The notes beneath the pieces were generated by a model. It was given only the letters and a program-made list of their open reading frames with translations. It had not been told where the DNA came from and ran no database searches. A program made the position numbers and the translations under genes. Below are positions 30,962 to 41,986 of a stretch of 64,000 nucleotides of DNA, piece by piece; position 1 is the stretch's first letter, and each line of letters begins with the position of its first letter. The DNA is taken from positions 62,001 through 126,000 of the forward strand of contig NW_008806282.1 in NCBI RefSeq assembly GCF_000400465.1, read 5' to 3'. Origin of the DNA: Wallemia ichthyophaga EXF-994. Lineage: Eukaryota > Basidiomycota > Wallemiomycetes > Wallemiales > Wallemiaceae.

Positions 30962-33900
30962 TTACCCCACATTTGCCCTCTCTGGATCCTTCATCCTGTG
31001 CACCTTGACCTCCTTGCCCAGCGAGATACTCGACATGTCCTGTGGCGTGATGAGCACGTACTGTATCCCTGTCGACGATTTCGCAGTTTCGATCTGTTGA
31101 GCGAGCGCGTCAGCAATCACCTCACAACAAATCCCCACACACCATCATTTTCATACTGATTTTGCGGTTAACAGCATCCATAAACACCTATTATCCGCGT
31201 TAGTCATGTCCTGTACCCACGCACTCCACCCACATCGAACTCATCCAGACATCTGATAGGACATCCAATCGCCTCCCATAGCGATAGGAGGAGGCAGATT
31301 GTAGAGAAGCTCTTCTCTCCGCCCGACAGCGACTTGGGATCCTTATCGCGTCTCCCCTGCGTAGCGAGCTGGTCGTCCGTCTGCACCATCAAATCGAGAC
31401 GTCTTTCACTGTGGTTGAAGTTGATTGTCCCGTAATACCCACGCACCGAGAGATGAAACATGAATTGGTACTTGGCTCGCATAGCGATGTGTTTACGAAA
31501 CTGCAGCCATTTCTGGGTACGCAAGTCGAGTGCCTTTTTAAGTTGGCGGATAAACGCATTCATCTCGTTTATATCTTTGTGCGCGCTATCTACGGCATCC
31601 AAAGCTCTGTGGTACTCTGCCGTCACTGCCTCTATGCCTTGTCCACTCCTCTGCTGCCGCGCGTGCAAGGCTGTTTCTATGCCCTGTATGTCGCGCTGTA
31701 TGTCCGTGACTGTGCGTGTCGTGTTCACTCGCCCTGGACATATCTCGTCTGCTTGCTCGAATGCTAATTTCAAGTCCCTCTCCAGTCTCCCCAATTTACT
31801 CTCGAATACACCTACTTTTTCTGACTCCTGCTGTTTCTGCTTGCGCCGGTGGTTCAGTGCTGCCACTGCCTGGTTATTTGCGTTGTGCGCATGTTTCAAA
31901 TTTTCCTCTATGTTCTGCCGCGTCTTGTCGTAGTCTGCCAGCTGTCTCTTCACCTCACTCAAACGCTCCATGTGCGGTTGAATGGAACTATTCAGTTCGT
32001 GCTGTTTGCTCGCTATCGCTGCATACTGCTGCTGCACTTTGCCCACCTCCTCCTTTTGCTCTGTAATGGCGTCGTCGAGTGCGGATATGTTCACCGGCTG
32101 CACACTCTGCAGACTCTCTCTCAGCTGGTTGATCTTCTCTTCACAATTTCTCTTCTCGTTGTATGCGCGGTTCTGTTCGCCCTTGTGTCGCATTGCTTCC
32201 TGCCTCACCTCTTCCACCCTCGCTGATGTGCTCATCTCCTGTCTCTGAATTCCTTGGTAATTTGTTCTAGCTTCTTTCAGTCGCTCCTCGGCTATCCTGC
32301 GCGCTTCCGTGTAATCAGTCGTCAGTCGAGGCGCTCCCTTGTAAGGAGGGAGTGTAATAGTTGAGCTCCCCACACCACCGCCAACTTGGAATAGTCCATT
32401 TAGTACATAGCAGCTTGTCACATTGTTCGGTTGGTTTCTCATTATTTTGTCAGCATCTTGGCGATCTCTAACCAGTATTGACGACTCTGAACGCGATTGG
32501 TTGACCAGTATACACCTCACTTCGGATGATTCACACTTTAATACCCTATCGATGGTGACAAACTCGCTGGATGGCTCACCGTTCGAGAAATCAAATGTCC
32601 TTTCACCCATCTGAATTACACCCGATGACGCGCCGTGTCTTTTCAAAATACCAAGCAACTTCTTACGGTCTTGGAAGTTGCTACAGGCGAATGCATTGAG
32701 CGTTCCACCCAACACACTCTCCAAAACTTTGCTCCATTTGTTATCGACCAATTTGACATATCTACCGAGTGGGCCGATTGGCTTTTCATTCCACTGCTGT
32801 CTTTCAATCTCTCTGATAATCTCAGGCATCTTATTTCCAAATGCTGCCTGTCTGTCGTTTTGAGATGCTCGAATTTGGTTAATGTCCTGCTGCGATTGCT
32901 GGATGTTGCTCTCCCAACCACTCTTCTGTCTCTTGAGATCTGCAAACTCATTCGATAGCGCTTCAGATTGGTTTCTCATTTCATCCACGTTCGATAAGGC
33001 CTCGAGTTCACTCTGGTTGTGCAACTCTATTTGCTCCTGCAGCTCATCCATCTTGCGACGCGTTTCATCGTTCTGTGCATTGTGGTCGATTTGCAGACGT
33101 GCATACTCTTCATTCTTCTGGTTCTCGAAGTCTCTAATTGTCGTTTGGATTTCATTGAGATAGTGGTTTAAATCGGCTTCCTCCTTTCTGTTGTTTTGGA
33201 GCTTAGTTTTGTGCACTTTAAAGTGGTCGTTGAGCGCCTCCTTCTCCTTTCTGAGTGCATTTAGTTGTGAGTCCTCGTCCATTGTGATCGATTCATATTT
33301 CTGCACCTCGGCCTGTGTCTCCTGATAGTCCATCTCGGCCGTTTGGAGAGCCTCTTCAATGGCGACCATTCTCTGCCTCGCCACCTCGTAGTCCTTCTCT
33401 TCGGCGTCGATATCTCTCTGCATCGCGGCGGGCACTGACCACGCTAGCTCGTTCTTCAGTTCAAGCAGTTTGTGCTGCTGATCTCTCGCCTTGGTCGCCT
33501 CTTTGTATCGCGAGTGTGCTCTATTTGCAGCCTCTTCTAGCGCTGGCAGCCTCTCCTTCTTATGCACGGTTGCGTCTCTCGCACTTGAGATGTTTTCGGA
33601 TATAAGCTGGTATTCGTCCGAGAGCTGCGTGAGCTGTGTGCCCTTAAGGAAGAAGTCATACTTCTCCTTGGCATGGCTGGCACTCAGGAATTGTCTCGCT
33701 TGGTCCTGGCTGAGGACGTTCATTGGGTTGTCGACCTGTATCATAAAGTGGTCGCAGATTGCTGTCAACTCCTGGCGCGTTGTGCTCACTGTTTTCCCGC
33801 TCGCACTTTTCAGCTTGAGGGCGTTGCCGATATCCCTCACCGTGCGCTCCACAACGATCGTCTTGCCGTAAACATCCTGCTTGTATGCTTCAGTGCCTTC

Positions 33901-34438
33901 GTTCTTTAGTTTGAGAATGATTTGTGCCTGGCTGTGGAAATTGTTGAGTGATCAGCCTCCGCGAAGAAGACACACCAACCTCTGACCAGATTTAATAAAC
34001 GACTTCAAGCTGCTGCCTCTGTTCGTAGCTGTAGCTCTCCCACCCAGCGCCAGAGTTATCGCTGTGAGAATTGCTGATTTCCCAGAACCGTTATGACCGA
34101 TGATGAAGTTGAGCTGAGGGCCCAAGTCAACTGGTGCTGTCAGCTGGATGCTCTGGATAGCCACCTGCACGAAACTCACAGGATAAATACTTGTGGCACA
34201 TGAAATTGTACACCTCCACGTACTGGATAATTCCAGCAGCTGCGACTCTTCCCTTGCTTTTCTTCTGCGTCTGGTCCTGCCTCTGTTCCTGCGCCACTAT
34301 CTGCATCTGCGCCGCATCAATCTCCTCATCTTCTTCGAGCTGGTCGTCGTCTTCTGAATTACCACCCTTGTGCTGCTTGTGTGGCGGCTGGAGATTATTT
34401 TAGCGCGTAAAACACCAGTAAATCCCCACCCACGCCAT
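30962..34438 (-). CDS. SMC6: SMC5/6 complex subunit SMC6
   Basis: 1080 aa in six exons; introns 34388-34429, 34131-34179, 33932-33979, 31188-31233 and 31094-31142. Smc6 works with Smc5 in replication-fork stability and recombinational repair. The N-terminus after an acidic/Gln-rich segment is AAGIIQYVEVYNFMCHKYLS, then LNFIIGHNGSGKSAILTAIT (Walker A) and GGRATATNRGSSLKSFIK, diagnostic of Smc6. Coiled coils and hinge (near KPIGPLGRYVKL) follow. The C-terminal head shows LSGGEKSFSTICLLLSLWEA and, spliced, LDEFDVFMDAVNRKISM, then YVLITPQDMSSISL. The start is the weakest point: a nine-base first exon (ATG GCG TGG) with a GTGGGG donor is the only in-frame ATG upstream of the conserved block. Confidence 0.88.
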
Positions 34439-35557
34439 CTGTATCCTCCTCCAACAACAATCCATTATCCCGTTTTCCGCGTTTCATTAGTGATGATAAC
34501 CGAGAAGACGCGTGTGTCATCATCGAGGGTGGTGTTATACTTTTATCGTACACATTCTCATCTCAAGTTTCCTTTTGGTAAACGCGTTCTTTTACATGCA
34601 TCATTTCGGTCCTCGAAAACACACAGCAGCTAGTTCCTGTTCGCTCTGGGCCGTCGATAGCACACTTGATTGATAAATTCTCCTTTACTGCTATGTATTT
34701 TGTAGCTTTGAGCCGACTTAGTACAAATACAGCCTTCCTTTCACCTAAATCAGACTTTCCTGAACAATGAAAATTTCTGTTGCTGCCATTTGCAACACGA
34801 GCAATGGGTTAAGAACAAAGTAAAGACTTTCATGACATATTCATAGCATATTTTAACCGGTTCAAACAATCTGAAAAGGGTACGCATTGATATTTGTCTC
34901 CTGAATATATATGAACGTTTGCATTTGCAATATCAACAGCAGTGATATGAGAATGAAGAACAATTCGTTGGAAATTGACCTTCAATTACAATCGCCTACT
35001 GCCTTTGGTTGATTAGGGGCTCCCGCGCAAGTCAAATAGATTGACAGCCGGAGCTTCAAATCCATTCACTCTAAATCAATTACTCTCGATGTCATCGAAC
35101 TCTTCCATGTCGTCGACGTCAATACCCTTTTCCTCAGCTAAGAAAACCAAGCGTGTCAAACGTAACAGAATTGTCATCGACTTTAACTAGAATCGTCGCT
35201 TGATGCAAAGACTTCAAGAGTCAAGTTGTCTCATTTTATATTGCTACAAAATATTTGCTAACTATATTTTCTTGCTCAATCTTTTTGGAACAGTCTTTTC
35301 GCTCAAGCAAACGTCTTGAAAATCTTCTTTGTCAAACTTCTTTCTTGATAAATCTTCATTATCCTTGGACAATCACATACTCAAACTCATCGTGAGCATG
35401 TGTTTGCCTTGTGTGTTAATCAGTGTTAACAATATTCAGCATCAACAGCTAGTCATATCAACATCCTGCTTGTATTAAGCACTATGCCTGTCAGCTTCAA
35501 CGAGTAGACTAAACGAGTGAAATAAAAGATTCATAAAATAGAAGAATAGCTACACGA
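34439..35557. other. long intergenic region with copy of TEF3 tail
   Basis: About 1.1 kb between the SMC6 start and the TEF3 stop (both minus). It has no convincing complete gene. It holds an exact 42-bp copy of the last coding bases of TEF3 at 35088-35129. The remainder is AT-rich. Confidence 0.5.
35088..35129 (-). pseudogene. duplicated fragment of the TEF3 3' coding end
   Basis: Identical over 42 bp to 35561-35602, which codes the last 14 residues of TEF3 ([14 protein letters not shown]). In the copy the stop codon is replaced, so the frame runs on to E-S-N and then TGA. On the other side, homology stops at an AG preceded by TTTTCTT, so it could be a stranded last exon. It lies about 470 bp downstream of the real gene end. 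Confidence 0.6.
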
Positions 35558-38500
35558 CTAGATGTCATCGAACTCTTCCATGTCGTCGACGTCAATACCC
35601 TTCTTCTTGAGCGCCATACGTTCCTTCTTCTTCTTTCTGAGCTCAGAGGCGTTCAATCTGGCCTGTTTCTTTTCGCTGACGATCTTGTTACCAAGGGCAT
35701 CAAACTTGTCTTCTTCATCGTCCTTCTTCTCAATCTTGGTCTTACCTTGACCTTCGACCTATAATGACGTCAGTGAGATATTTTCCAGAAAAGTGTGATA
35801 TTTCTACTTGCCCAATTATGACCTGATGCTTCCAAGTAACCGTCTCTCATTGCCCTGTGTAACGCTGTCAGTATTATTCACACTAGTAACAAGTGTCACC
35901 CACCAAACTTCGGAACAGATCGATTCGGAGAATTCTCTGTTGTGAGTGATGATCAAAACACCACCACCGAAGACCTTGAGGGCTTCAATGAGTGCTGCGA
36001 GTGACTCTCTGTCGAGATAGTTTGTTGGCTCATCCAAACAGATTACGTGTGGCTTTCTCCAGGTGGCAGCACCGAGAACAACCTTGACCTTTTGTCCACC
36101 AGAGAGACCTGCTTGGGTGTAAGAAATAGACTCTAAGATACTATATCACCATACCTCTCATGGTGTTGTGGGTGGTGAACTCTGACTCGAGACCAAAGTC
36201 CTCAAAGTGCTTCTCGATCTCCTTACGCACAAGTGGTCTCATCATACCGAGTCTCTGGGCCTCACGGGTGTCAACCTCCATGACCTTCTTCTCGAAACCT
36301 CTCTTGACGAGCTCGTCGCGAGAGAACCACATGTTGTCAGCAGAGGACATGCCCTTGAAGCCACACTCGTACTCGTAAGATTGCTTGAGCTTCTTACGGC
36401 CGACAATCTCCTCAATGTAGCGCTTCTGGCCTTCGATGATGACGACAGAGCCGTTCTTCATCTTCTCAGCCTCCTCCTCGGTGATTTGGCGCGTCTCCTT
36501 CATCATCTCCTCGAGATCCTCACCTGTCTGGTATCTCCAGAGCATGTACTCGAGTGGGGTCTTGTCGAGGTGGTTGTCGATGTGGTGGAAGGCGTGCTGG
36601 GCGACATATCCGATAACCAGGTTAGGGTGCTTCCATACCTCACCGCTAATGTTTGGCTCAATGTCACCGATGAGCAGCTTGACGAGCGTCGATTTACCCG
36701 CTCCGTTTGGTCCGAGGACGGCAACACGTGACGAGAGGGATACTTGCAGCGTTATGTCAAACAGCTGTTGCACCTTGGCGGTAGGGTACTGGAAGTTCAC
36801 CTTACGCATCTTGAGCAGCGACTTCTCCTTGGTCTTGACACCCTCCAACATTGGTGGCTCTGGGAGAATGAACTTGTACTCCTCGCTAGCGGCAATCTCG
36901 AAGAAGGACTTGGCCTCTGGGACGAGTTTAGCAAAGTTCTCGAGGTTACCTGGGTAACGCTTGATCTTGAACTTGCTCAAGTAGATGACGTCGGTGATGG
37001 TCTTGTTGAGGAACTCCGAGTCGTGGGACACAATGATGGAGGTACAGTGGGTGAGGGAGGTAAGGTAGTCAATGATCCATTGCACGTTCAACACATCCAA
37101 GTGGTTGGTTGGCTCATCGAGCAACAAGATGTCGGCCTTGAAGAGGATGGCTCTGGCCAAGGCAAGCTTCATCTTCCATCCACCAGAGAGAGAGCCGATG
37201 GACTCGTCTTGGCGCTCCTCACTGAAACCGACAGTGGCCAAACCTTGTCTGATCTCAGCTTCGTCAGCCTCAATACGCTTGTCAGCTTGGACGAATTGGA
37301 CAACAGTGGTGTCTTCCTCGCTACCGTCAATGTCGTGCTCGACGTAGAAGGTACGGACTTCGTCTGGTGATGGGAAACCTTCAACTTGACCATTTACAAT
37401 GGCTCTCATGAGAGTGGATTTACCGGTACCGTTACGACCAAGGAGACCGTATCTGTGACCTCTCTTAAGACGAAGGGTGGCGGTGTTGAGAAGAATCTTA
37501 GCACCGTAAGCCAATGAGAAGGTACAGTTACAGAGATCTTCACCCTCCTCTTCGTCAGGGAAGACGTGCTCAACCTCGGCATCGTCAGCGGAGGTCTTTT
37601 CGAGCAACTCCTTGACGACGGCCTTTGCTTGTGAGTTGACAGAGGCTGGGTCGACAGCGTTGAGTTGGAGAGAGATGAGCTGGACGAGAGCAGAAGTCCA
37701 CTCAGTTTCCTCACCGCAGCGAGCATTTGAAAGCTCTTGGCCGAGACGGGCAATGTATGCGACGAAGCAGTCGTCAGCCTTGGCGAGAGAGTCACCAGTG
37801 TTCTTGAGAGCGGCAACTAAGACATCAACAACGTGGTTGAGTTCGATGGTTTTGATTGGTGGGAGATCGGTACCATCCGAGTTTTCTGGTACGCTACCAA
37901 CTTGACGGAGCTTCTTGATAGCGCGGTTGACGACAGAACGTGCTTCTGGGTCAGCGACAGATTCCTCAATCTTGATAAGACCTGGAAGAAGCTTTGGAAG
38001 GAAAGGACGAACGATACGCTCGTTGTCGACGAGGGTGGACATGTTGTCGATAATGACAGCAGTCTTACGACGGAGAGCAGTTTGACGTTCAGCGAGACCA
38101 CGAGAGAGAAGAGGTTCCATGAGGGCAAGGGTTGGTGAGTCGACCTCAGAAACGAAAGTGGTAGCGGCCAAAACTTGGATAGTTGTTGGGACCTTTTCGA
38201 CTGGGTTGATGAGACATTCTTGGAGTGCAGGAATGAATTTTTCAATATCCTTGTTGTTGACCTGGAGTGGAATATTGGTTAGTACATCAAGATAGCCACT
38301 TCAAAACACCCTCACAAGAGAACAAAGCTTCTTCAAAGAAGAACGTGCAGCCTTCTTGACATCTGATTTGGTGTCCCACATAACTTCAGCAAGAACAGGC
38401 ATACAATCCGGCATGAGACGAGCCATTTGGTCAGGGACAGATACAACGAGCTTGTTGAGAACAGCCAAACCACCAGTCTTAATTTGCCATTTACCTGCGG

Positions 38501-38918
38501 TTCTGATTTGCTCGAGGAGTGGTGGCAAAATGAAGGCAGTGGCCCAGTTGTTCATGACTGCGACGAAATCTTCAACGGCCTTGACAGCAGCATCTCTAAC
38601 AGCATTGCTCTTATCAGCGAAAGCTTCCAAGAGAGCGCCAAAGACGTCGTGTTGGGTTGAAAGAAGGAGGTATGGCTCAACAGGAGTGAATTGGCCACCT
38701 GCGACGATAGCAGAGATCAATTCGGCTGCGCCCTGTCTAGCGGTTTCGTTCTTCTTTTCAGATAAACCGCCGAGGATAGATTCAGGGAGAGAGAGAGTGG
38801 CGACTGCAGCAGGGCCACCGTCCTTGATAACTTTTACAACAGCTTCTTGAGCTGCGTTACGCGCGGCTTTATCAGCGTTGAATATGGCTGAAGTGTCTAA
38901 CTGTCCCGGCGTAGGCAT
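35558..38918 (-). CDS. TEF3: translation elongation factor 3
   Basis: 1053 aa in five exons; introns 38262-38315, 36112-36154, 35855-35903 and 35759-35811. eEF3 is a fungal ATPase that releases E-site tRNA and helps eEF1A recycling. N-terminal HEAT repeats ([36 protein letters not shown]) precede a four-helix part and two ABC domains: Walker [17 protein letters not shown] and [14 protein letters not shown], signatures [14 protein letters not shown] and, across a splice, [14 protein letters not shown], Walker [12 protein letters not shown] and [10 protein letters not shown] chromodomain-like insertion lies in ABC2. The basic tail ends [13 protein letters not shown]. The start [13 protein letters not shown] was chosen; the open frame reaches 39167 but has no conserved sequence. 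The last intron has a GC donor (GCAAGT). Confidence 0.93.
35759..35811 (-). other. GC-AG intron in TEF3
   Basis: 53-nt intron with donor GCAAGT, a CTGAC branch and acceptor TATAG. The surrounding protein, [15 protein letters not shown], requires this exact junction; the nearby GT (GTAGAA) would break the frame. Confidence 0.8.
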
Positions 38919-39018
38919 TTCCTCGTGGTTCTTGGTTAAGAGAAGGTTGGAATCCAACTTGACGAGCTTGTGAGATAATTTTTTAAAATATTCCGGGAAG
39001 AGCGTGAAAACGGTGTAG

Positions 39019-39576
39019 ATGAGAGTGTACACGTATTTATTAAATAAAATACCAAAATTAAAGGACTGGTCGAGGTCAGATGCGTCTCCGGTGGCTGCTT
39101 TGGTCGGTGGAGATAAGCCCAGGCAGAAGGAAGCGAGAAGACAGGATGCTAGTGGACCAGAGAACAAGGAAATGTGGATGAGGCATGCTTCAAGGATTAA
39201 GAATAAATATCCAGATGGCTGGCAGCCAAAGAATAAGCTCAGTAGGGGAGCTATGAATGGTATAAAGGAGCTACACGATTATGATCGTGTGGAGTTTAGC
39301 GTGGAAAACTTGAGTAGGCGTTTTAAGAGATCTCCGGAGAGTATACGTAGGGTTCTCAAGAGTAATTGGGTGCCTAATCAACTCAGGGCCAGTGAGCAGA
39401 ATGAGCGAGCGGAAAGGGGAGTCACGAATGAATTAAATTCATCTCAATCATCTCGGCCGCCTCACGGTACACACGCATCTCACACTCACCCAAATCGCAA
39501 ATCATTCTCAGATAACGTAAACGCCATCAAACAATATCTATCAAAGCATCCATCAAAACACTCAAACTCAAGTTGA
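39019..39576 (+). CDS. RRG9: RRG9/neugrin-like mitochondrial protein
   Basis: 185 aa, no intron. The core reads KYPDGWQPKNKLSRGAMNGI, then FSVENLSRRFKRSPESIRRV and LKSNWVP, the neugrin/Rrg9 signature. Neugrin binds mitochondrial 16S rRNA in animals; yeast Rrg9 is needed to keep mitochondrial DNA. The N-terminus is basic and poor in acids until residue 15, compatible with a mitochondrial presequence. The C-terminus is Ser/His-rich and not conserved. It starts about 100 bp from TEF3 (divergent), and its stop is only 7 bp from the stop of the converging uL22m gene. Confidence 0.75.
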   Translation: MRVYTYLLNKIPKLKDWSRSDASPVAALVGGDKPRQKEARRQDASGPENKEMWMRHASRIKNKYPDGWQPKNKLSRGAMNGIKELHDYDRVEFSVENLSRRFKRSPESIRRVLKSNWVPNQLRASEQNERAERGVTNELNSSQSSRPPHGTHASHTHPNRKSFSDNVNAIKQYLSKHPSKHSNSS

Positions 39577-39583
39577 ATGACTA

Positions 39584-40225
39584 TCACCAGTTATAATAAG
39601 GTACAGGGTTTATAATCTTTGGAGACTCCCTCACCACACCAGGTGATCTAGTTTTGTTGAGAATTTTCATCCACTTTTGGTCCTTTTGTTGAGATATTGA
39701 GGGGTGAGGGGTGAGTAGTATCTTAAGCCTAGACTGTGGATGCTGCTTAATACCAGTTCTCATCCTACCTTTAATATCAATTCTCTTATCAGGCGTACCT
39801 CTATTAACGTATGCTTGATTAACGACAAGGTTGTGTCTGTCAAGACCCTTGGCAATGGCATGATCTCTAGCCAGCACGAGAGTACTCTTGATTCTCTTAC
39901 TAGCCCTCTTTTCACTGAATTGCATCTGGAGAATAGCGCTATCTATTGGCTTATGGGCGATCTGTCTACCCAAATCGTTTAGTTTTTTATGAGAAATTTT
40001 AAACCAAGCGGTAGAATAGGAGTGAGAGGTGTGTGTCTGTGTTGGAATTGGTAAGGGCTTTGCAGTTGGCTGTATAAGTGAAGATGAAGTATCCTTTGGT
40101 GCTGGCTTCTCGCTCAACTCAGGCTGAGCTTCGAGCTGCTTAGAGAACTTCTGCAGCTGCTGACTAAACCAAGGGAGTTTAAATGCTGATGATCTAGTCG
40201 ACGTTGAGAATTGGCGAAGACTCAT
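39584..40225 (-). CDS. MRPL22: mitochondrial large-subunit ribosomal protein uL22m
   Basis: 213 aa, no intron; the start MSLRQFSTSTRSSAFK gives a Ser/Arg-rich presequence, preferred over an ATG nine codons upstream. The ribosomal L22 fold is seen in TAWFKISHKKLNDLGRQIAH, PIDSAILQMQFSEKRASKRI, KGLDRHNLVVNQAYVNRGTP and KRIDIKGRMRTGIKQHP. uL22 lines the peptide exit tunnel. The last 40 residues are a mitochondrial extension. It converges with RRG9 over a 7-bp gap, so the two 3' UTRs must overlap. Confidence 0.88.
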   Translation of the reverse strand: MSLRQFSTSTRSSAFKLPWFSQQLQKFSKQLEAQPELSEKPAPKDTSSSLIQPTAKPLPIPTQTHTSHSYSTAWFKISHKKLNDLGRQIAHKPIDSAILQMQFSEKRASKRIKSTLVLARDHAIAKGLDRHNLVVNQAYVNRGTPDKRIDIKGRMRTGIKQHPQSRLKILLTPHPSISQQKDQKWMKILNKTRSPGVVRESPKIINPVPYYNW

Positions 40226-40990
40226 GGGATGGTGGTTACAGACAACAACCAAGATGGCGATATCGATTGGGAATATTTTCTACATTTCATTATTGCTGGT
40301 AAATTCTATTGCCATTTTAAATCAAGAGAGGTTTCTTAGTAGGAGTGCGTCGTATCCAGCCAGCCAGCCATCCCAGCTATTGACACACACTCCCAGTCGG
40401 TTGGACACAATCAAATAATATTTATCAAGATGAAAATATCAAGACGAGGCTAATTAATTTAATCTCAGCTGTTAGAACCCTGATGAGATGTGAGTCGCTA
40501 GATAGTTGGCACACTAACACACATTAACGCAAACATACACACACACACACACACAGTCCCCCTTATTATACTCAATATCATTGTAATCATTTATCAAATT
40601 ATACTCGGCTAGTGCTTAAGTGTCGGCCAGGACAATGACCCAATTTTTCAATTTTTAGAAATATCGGGAGATAACCTGGCCTGTATTTACTCTAGCCAAT
40701 AGAGTACACGCCGTCTATCATTATCATCATAGAGGCTTTTTTTAACTCTTAAACGGCTTAAAGCATCTCTTCATCGTTTTTCTCGCTTAAAAACCCCTCT
40801 TAACGCGGCTTAACCGGGGTTAACAGGGAGTCTTTTAGTGGGAATATTCCAAGTTACAGGTTAGCTCATTAAATCACCCAATATACCTACAAAGCACCCC
40901 AAATTACCTACAAACACGCGCATCAGTAAAGACCACAAACACGCGACTGTCTTTCTTTTGTCCAACTATTCCATTTAGTCTCAAACGGCC
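40226..40990. other. intergenic region
   Basis: About 760 bases between the divergent uL22m and secreted-protein genes. It contains a (CA)n tract near 40536-40555 and AT-rich sequence with several CTTAA(A/C) stretches at 40745-40830. No gene was recognised. Confidence 0.5.
40536..40555. repeat. (CA)n microsatellite
   Basis: Short, near-perfect CA dinucleotide run in the intergenic space. Confidence 0.85.
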
Positions 40991-41954
40991 ATGACGACGT
41001 TGATCACGTGTATGCTCAGCGTACTGGGTGTATTGGTATGTGCAATCGCCCGCACTATACACCCTCCTTCGGATCTGATCATTGCTGTTCCCCCGCGCAT
41101 ACCCTTTAGTTAGTTTGAGTTGAATGTCGCTGGATCTCACCTCTAACACGCAACCAGACGCGCCATTTCAATGGGGTTACTCGTTTAATGATACAAACAG
41201 CCAACTCTTCCGTTTCGATTACACTCTTGCGCGGCTAATCGCCCCGTCGGGCGAATCCTCGTCCCAGCAGCCCAATGGGACACTTGCGCGGATGTTCCCC
41301 GACAACATTGACAAAAAGAGCACGCCGTATGAATTCAAGTTGCCAGAAGGCACGCAGAGTCATTCGTCGTATGGGAAGAGACGTGCAGAGCGAGGGGAGC
41401 ACACCATGCACACCATGCACACCATGCACACCATGCAAGCGCGTTCGAGCAACATCTATACCATAGACAAACAAGCAATCAACACCACCACCCCGCTCTG
41501 TTTAACCACGACCAACACATCCACACCGAGCTACTACGAATGGCACAACGCCACTGAACCTGGCCATTGGACTGTGGAAGTGCAGTCGATCCTCCTCTAT
41601 GGCAGCAATGGCTATGAAGAGAAAGGGAATGAGACGTGCATCTCACCACCCTTCGCGTATGAACGCGTGCACTCCGAGGCTCAATTTTCAGTGTCGACAC
41701 TCGATGTTGAACAAGTGGAAAAGGAGAGCGAGACTGGGGATGGTGGCACTGCTTCCATCACCACTACCACTACCACATCCACGTATTCCCCACAGACTAG
41801 CGCTTCAGCTACGCTCGTGCACACTTCCTTCTCTCCCTCGCCTACAGGTAACATACTTGTATCGGGGTATGACAGAGATGCAGCCGCGTCACAGAATCTC
41901 ACTCTCACTCTCACTCTCCTCTCACTCTCCTTTGTTATCTTATATCTCTTGTAA
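40991..41954 (+). CDS. secreted, probably GPI-anchored protein of unknown function
   Basis: 304 aa from two exons (intron 41109-41157, 49 nt, CTCTAAC branch). Exon 1 codes a clear signal peptide: MTTLITCMLSVLGVLVCAIA. After splicing the mature part reads IPFNAPFQWGYSFNDTNSQL. Several N-glycosylation sequons occur (NDT, NGT, NTT, NAT, NET). A Ser/Thr-rich stretch (SITTTTTTSTYSPQTS) leads to a C-terminal hydrophobic tail (LTLTLLSLSFVILYLL) with no charged residue after it, as in GPI-anchor signals. A 9-bp repeat (caccatgca) at 41402-41437 codes HTMHTMHTMHTM. It is 32 bp from TAH18 on the same strand. No family was recognised; the surface location is inferred. Confidence 0.65.
41402..41437 (+). 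repeat. 9-bp tandem repeat coding His-Thr-Met
   Basis: Four exact copies of caccatgca in frame inside the secreted-protein gene, giving consecutive H-T-M triplets. Confidence 0.9.
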
Positions 41955-41986
41955 TCATATCCATTTCGTTCGTCACTACCATCATC

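Noticed and set aside
36207-37370. Long plus-strand frames antisense to TEF3
   Set aside because: They mirror the strong codon bias of TEF3 on the other strand; their translations (Leu/Val-rich) match nothing.
38919-39167. Upstream extension of TEF3 to an ATG at 39167
   Set aside because: The added sequence is hydrophobic and not like any eEF3, and it overlaps RRG9. MPTPGQ at 38918 fits the family start.
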